Shown: positions 32,415 through 41,571 of the stretch, in pieces
How the letters are laid out: each line of letters begins with the position of its first letter
How positions within the stretch are numbered: the stretch's first letter is position 1
DNA from: Marinobacter denitrificans
GTDB taxonomy: Bacteria > Pseudomonadota > Gammaproteobacteria > Pseudomonadales > Oleiphilaceae
Direction: 5' to 3'
DNA length: 64,000 bases
NCBI RefSeq assembly: GCF_008795955.1
Contig: NZ_VMHN01000013.1
Location: 1-64,000, forward strand
Program-made: the position numbers and the translations under genes
Notes under the pieces: generated by a model
Seen by the model: the letters and a program-made list of their open reading frames with translations, nothing else
Told to the model about the DNA's origin: nothing
Database searches by the model: none

Positions 32415-33383
32415 ATGAAACGCAAGCTGTGTAAATATGTGCTCATCCCTGTGGTAGCTACCATGCTGTCACTAAGCGCTGTTGCCCAGGAAATGGACAA
32501 AGTTTCTGTCGCTATCGGCCAAAGAGGACTGTGGGACACGCTGGTGGTGCACCAGGGCGTTGAAGAAGGCATCTTTGCCGAAGAGAACCTTTCTGTTGAT
32601 ATGACCTGGACCAAAGGTGGCGCTGAAACACTTCAGGCGGTCACAACCCGAAGCGTTGACATGGGCTTTGTTAACGGCATGCTCGGTATTCTCGGAGCTT
32701 ATCAGCGCGGCGCTCCGGTGCGGATCATCGGGGCGGAAATGACAGGTGCCGGCGATCTGTTCTGGTATGCAAAAAGTGACAGTGACCTGAAGAGCCTCGC
32801 CGATGCGGAAGGCGCAACTGTGGGCTATTCCCGCCCCGGTGCATCCTCCCACCTGGTTTTGCTGAACCTCTTGGCGAAAGCCGGGGTAGACGCAGAAACT
32901 GTTTCTGCAGGCGGTATTTCAGACAATCGCACCCAAGTGATGTCCGGTCAACTCGATGCTGGCTGGTCAGTACCTCCTTTCAATCTCGATCTGATCGCCG
33001 CGGGTGACCTGAGAATTATTGCAAAGGGAGGCGACCTGCCGGAACTGGCTGAACAGACTGTACGGGCCAACATTTCCAATACAACCTTCCTCACTGAGCG
33101 TCGTGACGTTGCCAAACGTTTTATGCGTGCGTATATGAAAACTGTGGACTGGATGTATGACAATAAGGATAAAGCGATTGAGCGCTTTGCCGCATTTAAC
33201 AACATTGACCTGGAAATTGCGAAAGATGCTGCCGCGTTCTATCCCAAGGAGGCGTTGCTGTCTGTACCTGTGAAAGGATTGGATAAGACCATACAGGAAG
33301 CCATCGAACACGACGCCCTCCGGGAGCCTCTGAGCCAGGAGCAGATTGACGAGTTGCTGGATTATGTGTATGACCCACGCTGA
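32415..33383 (+). CDS. NitT/TauT-type ABC substrate-binding protein
   Basis: A 322-residue periplasmic receptor. ATG 32415 follows AAGGAG and opens a signal peptide (MKRKLCKYVLIPVVATMLSL, cleaved around AVAQ). The mature domain has VVHQGVEEGIFAEENLSVDM, TTRSVDMGFVNGMLG, YSRPGASSHLVLLNLL and the SSUA/NMT1-like second lobe. Ligand unknown: family members bind nitrate, taurine, alkylsulfonates, thiamin precursors and aromatic acids. The next gene starts inside its 3' end. Confidence 0.88.
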   Translation: MKRKLCKYVLIPVVATMLSLSAVAQEMDKVSVAIGQRGLWDTLVVHQGVEEGIFAEENLSVDMTWTKGGAETLQAVTTRSVDMGFVNGMLGILGAYQRGAPVRIIGAEMTGAGDLFWYAKSDSDLKSLADAEGATVGYSRPGASSHLVLLNLLAKAGVDAETVSAGGISDNRTQVMSGQLDAGWSVPPFNLDLIAAGDLRIIAKGGDLPELAEQTVRANISNTTFLTERRDVAKRFMRAYMKTVDWMYDNKDKAIERFAAFNNIDLEIAKDAAAFYPKEALLSVPVKGLDKTIQEAIEHDALREPLSQEQIDELLDYVYDPR

Positions 33384-34155
33384 GCCCCATCAAAAGCAGC
33401 GTCTGGCGTTTGCCCTTTGGGGGCCAAGGACAGCAAGCCTTCTGGTTCTGCTGTTTCTGGGCCTGATTCTCGAGGTGCTGGTTGCCTCGGGAATCGCGGA
33501 CCCCTCCATTGTTGCAGCACCTTCAGAAATGCTGATGTCACTAGAGCGGCTTTTCACAAAGGACAATCTCGGCGCTGCTTTTCTGATTACTCTGGCACAG
33601 GCGCTGTCAGCCACTTTTCTGGCGATGCTCATCGGCTTGCCTTTGGGCTGGACACTGTTTCGCTATGAGGTACTGGGCCGGGCTTACCGGGGCTGGCTCG
33701 CTGCGATGTTTGCCGCCCCCCTGGTACTTCTGTACCCGCTGTTTCTGGTAATCATCGGGCGGAATTATGGCACAACAATCACCATGGGCGTGATCACCGG
33801 ATCAATCCCGGTCGCTTTGTACACTTGTGAAGCGCTTCACAAGGTCTCCCCCACACTGCTGAAAGTGGGAGCAGCGTTCAACCTGACGGCAAGGCAGACA
33901 TTTACCTTAATACAGGTTCCCGCCGCCGTCCCCGATGCCTTCACCGGCATCAGGCTGGGGTTGATCTATTCACTCGTCAATATAATCGGGATTGAATTCC
34001 TGATCGATTTCGGTGGACTTGGTCGGGTCGTATCAACCATGTTTTTCCGCTACGACATTCCGGGAATGTACGCTGCAATCTTCTTTATCATTCTCATAAG
34101 TCTGCTCTTTCTGACAGTGCTTAAAAAGGTAGAACGATGGCTCAGACCAGTATGA
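33370..34155 (+). CDS. ABC transporter permease (BPD_transp_1)
   Basis: About 261 residues with six predicted TM helices. The cytoplasmic coupling segment reads VGAAFNLTARQTFTLIQVPA followed by AVPDAFTGIRLG, the EAA-type loop contacting the ATPase. ATG 33370 overlaps the 3' end of the receptor gene; an earlier in-frame start is less likely. It overlaps the next permease by 19 bases. With the second permease it probably forms a heterodimeric channel. Confidence 0.88.
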   Translation: MTHAEPHQKQRLAFALWGPRTASLLVLLFLGLILEVLVASGIADPSIVAAPSEMLMSLERLFTKDNLGAAFLITLAQALSATFLAMLIGLPLGWTLFRYEVLGRAYRGWLAAMFAAPLVLLYPLFLVIIGRNYGTTITMGVITGSIPVALYTCEALHKVSPTLLKVGAAFNLTARQTFTLIQVPAAVPDAFTGIRLGLIYSLVNIIGIEFLIDFGGLGRVVSTMFFRYDIPGMYAAIFFIILISLLFLTVLKKVERWLRPV

Positions 34156-34907
34156 ATTCAGGATTACGCAGGCAAGTCCTCACCCTTCAGGTACTAACCC
34201 CCGCGGTAGTGGTCATCCTTTGGGAACTTATTGCACGATCAGGCATACTCTATGAAGGGGTCGTACCCACCATTCTCGAGGTGGCCAGCGCATTCTGGAA
34301 TGAATTGAGCAGCCCGGAACTATACCACCACTTTGGCGTTACATTGATGGAGCTGTTCGGTGGTTTTACGATTGCTACCCTCGTTGGTGTCGTAACCGGT
34401 ATTGCGCTCGGTAGTCGACCGTTCGTGTCGTCCGTCGCGGACCCATTTCTTTCATCGTTGGCAACAACCCCTAAAATTATCTTCCTGCCAGTGGTCATGT
34501 TAATTTTTGGTATTGGTCCGGAGTCAAAGGTTGCTCTTGGAGCATTGGGAGGATTTTTCCCAATTGCCCTGAGCACAATGTCGGGAACCCTCAACGTGCG
34601 CCCGGTGCTGGTCAACGTAGGTAAAGCACTAAACCTCACACGCTGGCAAATGCTTATAAAGATTTATCTTCCTTCACTGGTAGGGCCGATTATCAGGGGG
34701 ATGCGACTTGGATTGGGCGTTACAATCATTGCCATACTGCTTGGCGAAATCAAATTATCCAATGCTGGTCTGGGCTTCCTTGCGATTGAGTATTACAACA
34801 CTTTCCATATTGCCAGCATGTATTCGATTCTGATTATCATTTTTCTCACGGCCCTGAGTATCAACGCTGTGATGAGCTATATAAGCCAGCGCTTTGATCG
34901 GGCGTGA
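34137..34907 (+). CDS. ABC transporter permease (BPD_transp_1)
   Basis: A 256-residue permease with six TM helices. The EAA-like loop is NVGKALNLTRWQMLIKIYLP followed by SLVGPIIRGMRLG. FGIGPESKVALGALGGFFPI is a motif shared with the permease encoded at 55074-55829. Second membrane subunit of the importer; overlaps its partner gene by 19 bases. Confidence 0.9.
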   Translation: MAQTSMNSGLRRQVLTLQVLTPAVVVILWELIARSGILYEGVVPTILEVASAFWNELSSPELYHHFGVTLMELFGGFTIATLVGVVTGIALGSRPFVSSVADPFLSSLATTPKIIFLPVVMLIFGIGPESKVALGALGGFFPIALSTMSGTLNVRPVLVNVGKALNLTRWQMLIKIYLPSLVGPIIRGMRLGLGVTIIAILLGEIKLSNAGLGFLAIEYYNTFHIASMYSILIIIFLTALSINAVMSYISQRFDRA

Positions 34908-34939
34908 GCATTTGAAATATTGAACCAGAGGAAAACAGC

Positions 34940-35563
34940 ATGAGCGATTCCAGCGAAGCCACGTGGGGGCGCAGAATGGGTTTTGGCAAACACCCTGCCC
35001 TTCTGATAGTTGATCTGACCCGCGCATTCACTGAAGAAGGAAGACCTCTGGGCTCTTCTATGCCAGCCACTCTGGAAGCAGCCAACACCTTACTGGATAG
35101 CGCCCACAAGTCAAAAATCCCCGTTATTTTTACAACCGTAAGCTACGATTCGGACACAATGCAGGATGCGGGTATCTGGGTCACCAAAATCGGGGGCCTT
35201 GAAGATTTAAAAGCCGACAGCAACGGTGTTGATATCTCACCGCAATTACACCGTGACCCCAGGGATGGCTTGCTGATCAAAAAATACGCGTCCTGTTTCT
35301 TTGGTACCGACCTGGTAAGCAGGTTACTCGCCACAGGATGCGACACACTGATTCTGGCTGGATGCTCTACCAGTGGCTGTATCAGAGCGACTGCGGTAGA
35401 TGCAATTCAGTACGGGTTTCGGCCCATCGTCGTAGAGGACGCCGTGGCAGACCGCTGGCCAGAGGCTCACCGACAATCACTGAGTGATTTGCAAGCAAAA
35501 TACGCCGATGTATTGCCGCTCAGGGAAGTGCTCGCGCATTTGGAAAAGCCACTCAACACTTGA
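34940..35563 (+). CDS. Isochorismatase-family cysteine hydrolase
   Basis: A 207-residue hydrolase of the isochorismatase/N-carbamoylsarcosine amidase fold. The catalytic triad is visible as Asp25 (LLIVDLTRAF), Lys115 (LIKKYASCFFG) and Cys147 (GCSTSGCIRATAVDA). With a Cys nucleophile such enzymes cleave amides or carbamoyl groups rather than isochorismate. GAGG precedes the ATG. It follows the ABC importer genes by 32 bases; a second member encoded at 57416-58117 also accompanies a NitT/TauT importer. Confidence 0.88.
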   Translation: MSDSSEATWGRRMGFGKHPALLIVDLTRAFTEEGRPLGSSMPATLEAANTLLDSAHKSKIPVIFTTVSYDSDTMQDAGIWVTKIGGLEDLKADSNGVDISPQLHRDPRDGLLIKKYASCFFGTDLVSRLLATGCDTLILAGCSTSGCIRATAVDAIQYGFRPIVVEDAVADRWPEAHRQSLSDLQAKYADVLPLREVLAHLEKPLNT

Positions 35564-35598
35564 CCAACGAGCACTAAGGGACTGAGAGATCCGGTTTT

Positions 35599-36561
35599 AT
35601 GGCGCGATACGACAAGCAGATCGGAATTGTCGGGGCAGGAGGTATTGGCAGCTTTTACGCGGCGAAACTGATAAATGCAGGACATCGCTGCGTGGTGGTG
35701 GCCCGTGGCAAGCGCCTCGGCCAGCTGCTTGAGTCAGGCCTCCGAGTATCCCACAATAAGCAATTTAATAAAGTACCTTGTCAGACCGCCTGTGACCTGA
35801 GTCAACTGTTTGAACACTATACCCCCAGGCAGTTTCATGCTCTTGCTCTTTGCACAAAGTCCTCTGCGACGAAAGAACTCGCCGGTGCCATTGCCGTATG
35901 GTTCGCCCACTGTAACGCCGTTTGCCCGATCATCTCTTTGCAGAATGGCATGGATAATGAACGTACCCTGGCCGATGCACTTCCCAAAGATTCTGTGTTC
36001 GGGGGATTAGCGGTAAAAATCGGTGCCCACCTGATGTCCGATGGTTCTGTCGACGCAAAGGGACCGGGAGAACTGATAATCGGCCCCTGGCCCAAAGGCT
36101 CACCAGATTTGGTACCGTCTAAGGTATCCACAGCCTTTGAGCAGTCAGGCATTCCCATCAGACTCAGCAATAATATTCAGAGGGAGTTGTGGCTTAAGCT
36201 CGCCATCAATAATGGTGTCAATCCCCTGTCTGCACTGACAGGCCTGGATACCCGCAGCCTGAGCCGGGAGCCCCCCTTTGCCCCGATTGTTTACAGTCTG
36301 ATGCAGGAAGTTGCAGTAGCGGCAAGCGCAGACGAAGTACTGCTTACCCGTCAGGATATAGACGATATGTACTACCTGATCCGCAGTTTTGATGCGATCA
36401 AGACATCCATGCTGGTTGACCATGAACAGGGCCGGACCCTCGAACTTGACGCCATCTGCGGCGCAGTGGTGGCTCGCCACCAGCAAATGGGGATCGATGC
36501 ACCCTATACCCGTTTGGTCTATGCTCTTCTGAGCCAGATCCCCGGCCAAGGTCAACATTGA
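35599..36561 (+). CDS. ApbA/PanE-family ketoreductase (2-dehydropantoate 2-reductase-like)
   Basis: A 320-residue NADPH-dependent reductase. N-terminal Rossmann motif GIVGAGGIGSFYAAKL, then ALCTKSSATKELA and SLQNGMDNERTLADALP, and in the C-terminal helical domain LWLKLAINNGVNPLSALTGL with the catalytic Lys region. True PanE acts in pantothenate synthesis, but a paralogue in a catabolic operon more probably reduces or oxidises another 2-oxo/2-hydroxy acid. The operon's ThDP enzyme also acts on 2-oxoacids, which fits. Shine-Dalgarno sequence is weak. Confidence 0.85.
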   Translation: MARYDKQIGIVGAGGIGSFYAAKLINAGHRCVVVARGKRLGQLLESGLRVSHNKQFNKVPCQTACDLSQLFEHYTPRQFHALALCTKSSATKELAGAIAVWFAHCNAVCPIISLQNGMDNERTLADALPKDSVFGGLAVKIGAHLMSDGSVDAKGPGELIIGPWPKGSPDLVPSKVSTAFEQSGIPIRLSNNIQRELWLKLAINNGVNPLSALTGLDTRSLSREPPFAPIVYSLMQEVAVAASADEVLLTRQDIDDMYYLIRSFDAIKTSMLVDHEQGRTLELDAICGAVVARHQQMGIDAPYTRLVYALLSQIPGQGQH

Positions 36562-36600
36562 CGAATCCGACTGCCAACTCTGAATAAGGACACGGGGATC

Positions 36601-37983
36601 TTGCAAGCCGATCAAAAAAAATATCCCGATGGGCTTCCTTTACCTCAACGCCACTGGGCGACATTCACCCTTGGCCTGGCAGTGGCCATTGCCGTTCTGG
36701 AAAGCACCACCGTAAGCGTCGCCCTACCCATTATAGCCCGCGATCTGGGAGCAACTCCGGCAAGCTCGGTGTGGATAGTGAACTCTTATCAGTTGGCAGT
36801 GATGATGGGCCTGCTACCATTCGCCTCATTGGGCGAAATTATTGGCTATCGACGGGTCTTCAATATAGGCCTGGTGGTATTCACCCTCGCCACTTTCGTC
36901 TGCGCAATCGCTGATTCACTGTCGCTTCTAATCGCCGCACGCGTGGTGCAGGGTTTTGGTGGCGCCGGTATCATGAGTGTCGTTGCGGCATTGGTCCGTT
37001 TTACTCAGCCCCGCCACCGCCTCGGTCGCGGCATTGCCATGAATGCCCTGGTCACAGGCGGAGCCGCCGCGTCAGGCCCCACAATAGCCGGCGCTATTCT
37101 CCTGGTTGCGGACTGGCCCTGGCTGTTCGCATTGAACGTGCCATTGGGACTTGTTGCGTTAGTGATTGGCATCAAGACACTTCCAAACACACCACGCTCA
37201 CCTCATCGGTTCGATACTATCAGCGCCCTCCTGAGCGCCCTCACCTTCGGCTTCCTTATTACCGGACTCGACGGCCTGGGCAGCAACGAGAATCCGAGCT
37301 TGGTCCTGCTGAAACTTGCGTTCACCGGTTTACTGGGCTATGTCCTTATACGTAGGCAGTTGTCTTTGCCAGCACCTTTACTGCCAGTGGATCTGTTGCG
37401 GATTCCGGTGTTTGCACTCTCCGTAGGGACATCTGTGTGTGCTTTCGCCGCATCAATGGTGGTCTTCGTATCCTTTCCATTCTATCTACAGGATGTTCTG
37501 CACAGGACGCCCGTAGAAACCGGGCTACTTATTACCGCGTGGCCCTTCATGTTGATGGTTGCAGCGCCTTTCGTCGGACATTTAGCCGACCGTTATCCGG
37601 CAGGAGTGCTTGGCAGCATAGGCCTGCTGTTGCTAACTCTAGGGCTAAGTCTGCTGGCATTATTACCTACGGACCCTGGCGACATCGATATTGCCTGGCG
37701 CATGGGGATCTGCGGACTCGGTTTCGCGCTTTTCCAGTCGCCCAACAATCGCGTCCTTATCAATACGGCCCCCGAGAACCGGACCGGGGGCGCCAGCGGT
37801 ATGTTGGGAACGGCACGCCTGCTGGGCCAGACCTTGGGTGCAGTAACCGTCGCGCTCATTTTCAATATCGACACCACAACCGGAAACGGGGTTCCATTTA
37901 TAGTTGCAGCAGGGTTTGCGGCCATTGCTGCTGGCCTCAGTGGCCTTCGACTAATGACCCAGGCCAGTAATGCACCCCGGTAA
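36601..37983 (+). CDS. MFS transporter, DHA2/EmrB-QacA type (14 TM)
   Basis: A 460-residue carrier with about 14 TM helices. Early motif SVALPIIARDLGATPASSVW and IVNSYQLAVMMGLLPFASLG, loop EIIGYRRVFNIGL, motif C region ALVTGGAAASGPTIAGAIL. The frame begins at TTG 36601 (MQADQKKYPDG) with GGGG upstream; no ATG occurs before TM1. Such proteins are proton antiporters exporting drugs or metabolites. Last gene of the plus-strand operon, perhaps exporting a toxic intermediate or product. Confidence 0.88.
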   Translation: MQADQKKYPDGLPLPQRHWATFTLGLAVAIAVLESTTVSVALPIIARDLGATPASSVWIVNSYQLAVMMGLLPFASLGEIIGYRRVFNIGLVVFTLATFVCAIADSLSLLIAARVVQGFGGAGIMSVVAALVRFTQPRHRLGRGIAMNALVTGGAAASGPTIAGAILLVADWPWLFALNVPLGLVALVIGIKTLPNTPRSPHRFDTISALLSALTFGFLITGLDGLGSNENPSLVLLKLAFTGLLGYVLIRRQLSLPAPLLPVDLLRIPVFALSVGTSVCAFAASMVVFVSFPFYLQDVLHRTPVETGLLITAWPFMLMVAAPFVGHLADRYPAGVLGSIGLLLLTLGLSLLALLPTDPGDIDIAWRMGICGLGFALFQSPNNRVLINTAPENRTGGASGMLGTARLLGQTLGAVTVALIFNIDTTTGNGVPFIVAAGFAAIAAGLSGLRLMTQASNAPR

Positions 37984-38022
37984 TAGCCTCGTATCCTGAG
38001 CTCTATCGCAATAAAACAGGTT

Positions 38023-39003
38023 TCATAAATTTAGTGTGCGCACCAGGGCGATATAGTCCTCGACGGCAGTATCGGTCGTATACCGTGGCTGGAATCCCAA
38101 TTCTTCCTTCGCACGGGTGATGTCGAAAATAGCGTACATTTGCCGACCCAAATTGAGGTAGTCGAGGCCATCGCCGATCTGAATCCGCGCCTCTGGAATA
38201 ACCTTCGTCACACTTTCAGCGAAATCGCGCAACGAACGGCCTTCACCAGAGCCAATGTGAAAAATACGGTGTTGTACATTCTCTACTTGTGAAGCCAGAA
38301 TCAGGGCATGGGCTGTATCACGATTGTAAATAAAATCGTTCTTTTGCTGCCCTCCTCGTGGAATATGCACCGGCTCACCTCGCAGCGGTTTCTCCACGAT
38401 CTGACTCACCACCGCCAACGGCCCATGGTGGTCAGTTTTACCCGGACTGAAGGTGCTGCCAAATCGCAATGCAATGATATCCAGACCCAAGTCTTCCACA
38501 TACTTCATCATCAAGTGTTCACAAAACAGCTTCGTGGAATCGTACAGTTTCTTTGGGTCCGTGGAGCGTACCTGTGGGTAATCCTCCGTAATCGGTTGGT
38601 AATGAGGATGACTCGCGGCTTCGTCCATCTCGGAGTATACCGCCCGCGAACTACACCAGACGACGCGCGTAATCTGTTTATGTGCCCGCGCGAGCTCAAA
38701 GATATTCATAGCTGCCAGTATGTTCACCTGGATGCTGCGTACCACATCCCGGCCTAGCTCAGGATCGATGTAAGCCGCCGTGTGGATGATCCGGTCCACT
38801 TTTTTCTGCCGGATAACATCCTCCAGGTTACTTTGATCCAGCAAATCACCACGAACGATATCCACGCTCGTCAGCAAGTCTGAAAGAAGGCGGGGCGAGG
38901 CCGCAGGGAGGTCGAAAAGAACCGGCCTCTCTCCCGCTGCTACCATTTCCCGCGCCACCATTGAGCCGATGACGCCCAGGCCCCCAGTTACCAGCGTTGT
39001 CAT
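38023..39003 (-). CDS. NAD-dependent epimerase/dehydratase (extended SDR)
   Basis: A 326-residue extended SDR. Cofactor motif TTLVTGGLGVIGSMVAREM, then DIVRGDLLD, HTAAYIDPEL, Ser in VVWCSSRAVYSE and catalytic YDSTK. The C-terminal part has FIYNRDTAHALILA and IFHIGSGEGRSLRDFAESV, as in UDP-sugar epimerases. ATG 39003 follows GGGAGG, preferred over the longer frame. The substrate may be a nucleotide sugar or another hydroxy compound. It converges with the plus-strand operon and follows the Pht5-like gene in the same orientation. Confidence 0.85.
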   Translation of the reverse strand: MTTLVTGGLGVIGSMVAREMVAAGERPVLFDLPAASPRLLSDLLTSVDIVRGDLLDQSNLEDVIRQKKVDRIIHTAAYIDPELGRDVVRSIQVNILAAMNIFELARAHKQITRVVWCSSRAVYSEMDEAASHPHYQPITEDYPQVRSTDPKKLYDSTKLFCEHLMMKYVEDLGLDIIALRFGSTFSPGKTDHHGPLAVVSQIVEKPLRGEPVHIPRGGQQKNDFIYNRDTAHALILASQVENVQHRIFHIGSGEGRSLRDFAESVTKVIPEARIQIGDGLDYLNLGRQMYAIFDITRAKEELGFQPRYTTDTAVEDYIALVRTLNL

Positions 39004-39154
39004 GTTGCCTCCCATCAATGAAAATCTATGTTTCGGATGACCATTCCTGTCATCCACCAACTCCCAACCTGGCTGTTGATTTACGAATAAATCTTACCAA
39101 TTCCGACCAGCACTGCTTGAGCCAAATCAGCGGAATTGGCGCGCTGATCAAAGA

Positions 39155-40132
39155 TCAGGTGTAAAGCGTCGACTCTGCAAACAGAGCGTCCACTGATATA
39201 GGCGCAGAAATAAGCCCCTGGTCCTGGGAATAGGTCAAAAACCGCTCAATATTCGAACGATTGGCAGCGAGCCCAATCGGCCACGGATCCCCTTGGAGGG
39301 CGTCGCGCTCGGTCTCCCAATAGCGGCGCCCCCAAAACAATTTTGACCAATTCGGGTCATTATAGTAGTTATCCGATATCGTCTGAGCGCTGTGGAAAGC
39401 ATTCATCAGTACATCGCACACCCACGGGTGTCGTTCCGCCAGCGTCTGGCGAATAGCAATAACATGCATTATCGGGCAGTAGCCGTGTTTGTGATAATAG
39501 GAGAGCTCCAGCTCGGCTGCATCCTCAGCCAATCGCCGCACAGGTACCTGACCAGACGTTATTGACTTTGGTGGATGGGGATGGATGAACGCGTCAATCT
39601 CCCCTTTCTCCAGCAGCTTCCCAAGATCGGATCCCTCTTTCAGCTGGCGAATGACAGTGCCTTTCTTGGGCTCGAACTCGATCTTTTCTTTTGTCAACAC
39701 GTGCCATTCCATCGACTCCCAGGGCACGCCGTACTCGAACTTCAAATCTCCCTTGGCAAGAACCGATAGGGTTGTCTGAAAGGAGTTCAGACCCACGCGC
39801 TTTCCTCGTAGATCGGAAAGGCTGCGAAGAGCCGAATCCCGGCGCACGTACCACAGCCCGACGCTGAACAGGCGCCGTGGAAACACAGGGATACCGACGA
39901 TTGGCAGGCCCCGCTTCTTCGCCATGATAAAACTGGAAAAAGAGAATTCGCAGACGTCGAACTCTTCATCGTAGATCATACGTTCATGACGAAACTCTCC
40001 ATCACGCAGCGGTACCGTCTGTCCAACTTGATATACGTCTAGAGAGACCGAATCCGGCGTCTGTACCGTTTCATCAAAAAACGGGAAAAACCGGTCGTAC
40101 CTGTCGATAGCGAGGGAAAGTCGTAGTGTCAT
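39155..40132 (-). CDS. 4,5-dihydroxyphthalate decarboxylase (Pht5)-like protein
   Basis: About 325 residues with no signal peptide and a periplasmic-binding-protein-like fold. LRLSLAIDRYDRFFPFFD, FDVCEFSFSSFIMAKKRG, VGIPVFPRRLFSVGLWYVRR, DLRGKRVGLNSFQTTLSVLA and EYGVPWESMEWHV follow Pht5-type proteins. The chemistry of most relatives is unproven, and some may be solute-binding proteins that lost their signal. ATG 40132 (MTLRLSLAIDRYD) fits the family start. It is divergent from the aromatic dioxygenase operon, so a role in decarboxylating an aromatic intermediate is plausible but unproven. Confidence 0.75.
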   Translation of the reverse strand: MTLRLSLAIDRYDRFFPFFDETVQTPDSVSLDVYQVGQTVPLRDGEFRHERMIYDEEFDVCEFSFSSFIMAKKRGLPIVGIPVFPRRLFSVGLWYVRRDSALRSLSDLRGKRVGLNSFQTTLSVLAKGDLKFEYGVPWESMEWHVLTKEKIEFEPKKGTVIRQLKEGSDLGKLLEKGEIDAFIHPHPPKSITSGQVPVRRLAEDAAELELSYYHKHGYCPIMHVIAIRQTLAERHPWVCDVLMNAFHSAQTISDNYYNDPNWSKLFWGRRYWETERDALQGDPWPIGLAANRSNIERFLTYSQDQGLISAPISVDALFAESTLYT

Positions 40133-40449
40133 GGGCTGCAAACCTCCGGAGCTGGCTGAATCGTTAATCATCATGGTGACAGTATGGTTGGCAGGTAAAT
40201 ACCCGCCTCAAGCAGTGACTTCGCTCTTCGATGCTCTTCAATATAGTCGCCCGGGCACCATTAAGCTAAGCCAATTACTGAGATGGATGGGGGTTAGGCA
40301 TAAGCAAGATTGATACCCAGCATCAGAAGTACTGAATAGAGTCTATGGAGAAGCAGTGCTAGGTTAAGTTTAAGGAATAGATATATTCCATCCAATGATA
40401 AATACAATAAACGCATTAGCAAGCGCTAACGCGATAGGAGAACTTCCTG
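40133..40449. promoter_or_regulatory. Divergent promoter region with palindromic operator candidate
   Basis: 317 non-coding bases between the Pht5-like gene and the TAXI-TRAP/dioxygenase operon. At 40412-40433 a 22-base near-perfect palindrome (CGCATTAGC, four-base centre AAGC, GCTAACGCG; one mismatched pair) sits 16 bases upstream of the TAXI start codon, directly before the TAGGAG ribosome-binding site. Its position on the likely leader or promoter suggests a repressor operator. The LysR encoded at 48114-48995 is one candidate regulator. Confidence 0.55.
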
Positions 40450-41499
40450 ATGGGTAATAATATAACAAAGCAGCTTTTTCTACGCGGCGCAATCCTCGCC
40501 CTATCAATCTTCAGCATGAGCCAATGGGCAATGGCCCAAGAAGAAGACGATAAGTTTTCCCTCACCGTCACCGGTGCCGGAGTCCAAGGATATTACAAGG
40601 TAGTCTACGAAACCTTTAACGGCATTCTTCGGGATGAATATCCTGAGGCCTCCGTGACCTTTAGGCCTTCTTCTCCGGCGGGAGGCCTCGTGTTTATCGC
40701 TGACGGAAAAGCAGACCTCAGCTTGGCAGCAGGTGCGCCTGAGATCCAATATGCGATCGAAGGCAATCCGCCTTATCCGCGGTCTCTAAAGGGTGATTTG
40801 CGGTCAGTTATGCAGTTGTTCAACACGCAGACCTTCCATTTCGTGCTTAACAAGGACGTTGCTGATGAGTACGGGGTGTACAGCTTCGCAGACATTGCTA
40901 AGAAAAAACCACCGCTGACTATCGCTATCAATCGTCAAGGAAACCTCCAAGTCGTCGACGTCGCAAAAGATATCTTTGAGGCGCATGGATTTTCAATCGA
41001 GGATCTTCAGTCCTGGGGTGGCCAGGTCAGTTGGGTGGCGAGCGGTACCGGACTTGAACAACTTCAAGATCGCAAGGCGGACATGTTTATGAATGTGCGT
41101 TTCGTTCCCGATGCTCGTGTTAATGAGATTGTTCGCTCCCAAGATCTCGTCTGGGTCGAGGCAGACCAGGATGCGCTGGAGAGCGTTGCCGACAAGTGGG
41201 GCTATGAAGTCATAACCATAGACCAGTCCAATTACCCCGAGTTGATGGATACCAGTCAGCCGACCATAACTCAATGGAGCGCCTTGCTAGCCGGCCCCCA
41301 TGTGCCCGATGCGGTGGTTTATAAGTTCATCAAGGCACTGGTTGACAACAAGAAGCGCGTCCAGCAGGTGCACCCATCCTTAAAGGCATTTTCTGCTGAA
41401 GAAGCAGTCAAGATCGTCAATCTTGATGTGCCGCTACATCCCGGCGCCGAGCGCTTCTATCGCGAACTCGATTTGTTGGAACAGGGCAAAACGCGCTAA
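40450..41499 (+). CDS. TAXI-family TRAP solute-binding protein
   Basis: A 349-residue periplasmic receptor with signal peptide ending at AMAQ. SLTVTGAGVQGYYKVVYETF, RPSSPAGGLVFIADGKADLS and LQDRKADMFMNVRFVPDARV match the TAXI family; the C-terminus VPLHPGAERFYREL is nearly the same as in the paralogue encoded at 23489-24535. First gene of the aromatic operon, so it probably captures the substrate of the Rieske dioxygenase. Start set by TAGGAG 8-13 bases upstream. Confidence 0.9.
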   Translation: MGNNITKQLFLRGAILALSIFSMSQWAMAQEEDDKFSLTVTGAGVQGYYKVVYETFNGILRDEYPEASVTFRPSSPAGGLVFIADGKADLSLAAGAPEIQYAIEGNPPYPRSLKGDLRSVMQLFNTQTFHFVLNKDVADEYGVYSFADIAKKKPPLTIAINRQGNLQVVDVAKDIFEAHGFSIEDLQSWGGQVSWVASGTGLEQLQDRKADMFMNVRFVPDARVNEIVRSQDLVWVEADQDALESVADKWGYEVITIDQSNYPELMDTSQPTITQWSALLAGPHVPDAVVYKFIKALVDNKKRVQQVHPSLKAFSAEEAVKIVNLDVPLHPGAERFYRELDLLEQGKTR

Positions 41500-41571
41500 C
41501 AGTGCCTGTCGGTTAAGGTGGTTAGCATCAACCACCTTAACCTTTAGCAACAATTCAAACCGGAGATTGCT

